DNA from: an uncultured Brevibacterium sp.
GTDB taxonomy: Bacteria > Actinomycetota > Actinomycetes > Actinomycetales > Brevibacteriaceae
DNA length: 5,653 bases
NCBI GenBank assembly: GCA_902489215.1
Contig: CABTZE010000136.1
Span: 1 to 5,653, forward strand
Direction of reading: 5' to 3'
Of this stretch, positions 5,060-5,653 are shown in pieces (the first letter of the stretch is position 1; each line of letters opens with the position of its first letter). The notes below the pieces were generated by a model. The model ran no database searches. It was not told where the DNA came from and was given only the letters and a program-made list of their open reading frames with translations. A program made the translations under genes and the position numbers.

Positions 5060-5653
5060 CAGACACTCTGCGCTTCGGGTTCCTCGGCCCAGCCGCAACC
5101 TTCACGGAAGCCGCGCTCCTGCGCCTGATCGCCGATCGCGGTTTCACCGACGCGCAGCGCATCCCCGCACACAGTGTGGACGAAGCGCTCGCGGCGGTGG
5201 CCGCCGGTGATCTTTCGGGGGCGGTTGTGCCCATGGAGAACTCGGTCGAAGGCGGGGTGCCCGCAACGCTTGATGCGCTCAGCCAGCACGGAGAGCTGCA
5301 GATCGTTGCGGAAACTCTCATCGACGTCCGCTTTGTTCTCGCGGCACACCCCGGAACTCAGCTGAGCGACATCACGGCCTTCGGCACGCACCCCCACGCT
5401 GAAGCGCAGACCCGCGGCTGGGTGGCCAAAAACCTGCCCGGAGTGGCATACGTGCCGGCTTCGAGCACCGCTGCCGCAGCGCAGGCGGCCTCTGAAGACG
5501 GCAGCGACTATCAGGCGGCCGTGTGCCCGGCTCTTGCCGCCCAGCGGTACGGACTCGAAGTCCTCGCCGATGACATCGGCGACCGCCACGACACCGTCAC
5601 CCGCTTCGTCCTGGTGCGCAAACCCGCCGCTATGCCTCCGGCAACGGGAGCCG
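5056..5653 (+). CDS. pheA: Prephenate dehydratase (partial, catalytic domain; C-terminus beyond the window)
   Basis: This enzyme converts prephenate to phenylpyruvate, releasing water and CO2, the committed step of phenylalanine synthesis. The 199 codons visible cover the dehydratase domain. They start with FGFLGPAATFTEAAL (7-21), the typical G-P-x-x-T-F-T/S N-terminus. PMENSVEGGVPATLD (59-73) is the substrate-binding N-S-x-E-G block. DRHDTVTRFVLV (176-187) contains the catalytic Thr-Arg-Phe motif (182-184) that corresponds to the essential Thr of E. coli PheA. There is no chorismate mutase domain at the N-terminus, as expected for the monofunctional actinobacterial type. The ACT domain that binds phenylalanine for feedback inhibition should follow beyond the edge. 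The reading frame is open to the last base. The ATG at 5056 overlaps the upstream stop by 4 bases, without a clear ribosome-binding site, so translation is probably coupled to the DUF5926 gene. Confidence 0.95.
   Translation, partial: MTDTLRFGFLGPAATFTEAALLRLIADRGFTDAQRIPAHSVDEALAAVAAGDLSGAVVPMENSVEGGVPATLDALSQHGELQIVAETLIDVRFVLAAHPGTQLSDITAFGTHPHAEAQTRGWVAKNLPGVAYVPASSTAAAAQAASEDGSDYQAAVCPALAAQRYGLEVLADDIGDRHDTVTRFVLVRKPAAMPPATGA

Noticed and set aside
4199..5098. A 299-codon open frame on the minus strand opposite the DUF5926 gene.
   Set aside because: It is antisense to a well-supported gene. Its translation is low-complexity (rich in V, G, D, F), matches no family I know, has no ribosome-binding site, and such long antisense frames are expected in G+C-rich DNA.

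Overview
The window is G+C-rich (roughly 60% by eye) and looks like a chromosomal segment of an actinobacterium. The best taxonomic clue is a DUF5926-type gene overlapping pheA, an arrangement I associate with Actinobacteria. The Tat-type lipoprotein signal, the dense coding and the short or absent leaders also fit. I cannot name the genus. No RNA gene, mobile element or CRISPR array is visible.

Left part (1-2782, minus strand): three genes of a peptide/nickel-type (Dpp/Opp) ABC importer, transcribed right to left as substrate-binding lipoprotein, DppB-type permease, DppC-type permease. The gaps are 9 and 2 bases, so this is one operon. The DppC gene runs off the left edge, and the ATPase genes would be expected beyond it. 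About 190 bases upstream of the binding protein hold a candidate promoter, an imperfect dyad over its -35 box, and a strong hairpin.

Middle (2969-4001, minus strand): a GNAT acetyltransferase followed 67 bases later by a hot-dog thioesterase resembling betainyl-CoA thioesterases. Both act on CoA thioesters. They may be cotranscribed, though two CAG-CTG-centred palindromes two helical turns apart lie between them. The thioesterase resemblance raises the possibility that the downstream importer handles a quaternary-ammonium or other small solute, but this rests on position only.

Right part (4175-5653, plus strand): a DUF5926-type protein of unknown function overlaps by 4 bases with the start of pheA (prephenate dehydratase, phenylalanine synthesis), whose C-terminal ACT domain is beyond the right edge. 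The divergent intergenic region (about 4002-4174) holds -10-like hexamers 6-7 bases from start codons on both strands, suggesting leaderless transcripts, and two inverted repeats. One of these overlaps the putative -10 of the DUF5926-pheA operon.

Most of the window is ordinary metabolism and transport. The points worth a second look are the DUF5926-pheA coupling, the architecture of the divergent promoter region, and the thioesterase beside the transporter.
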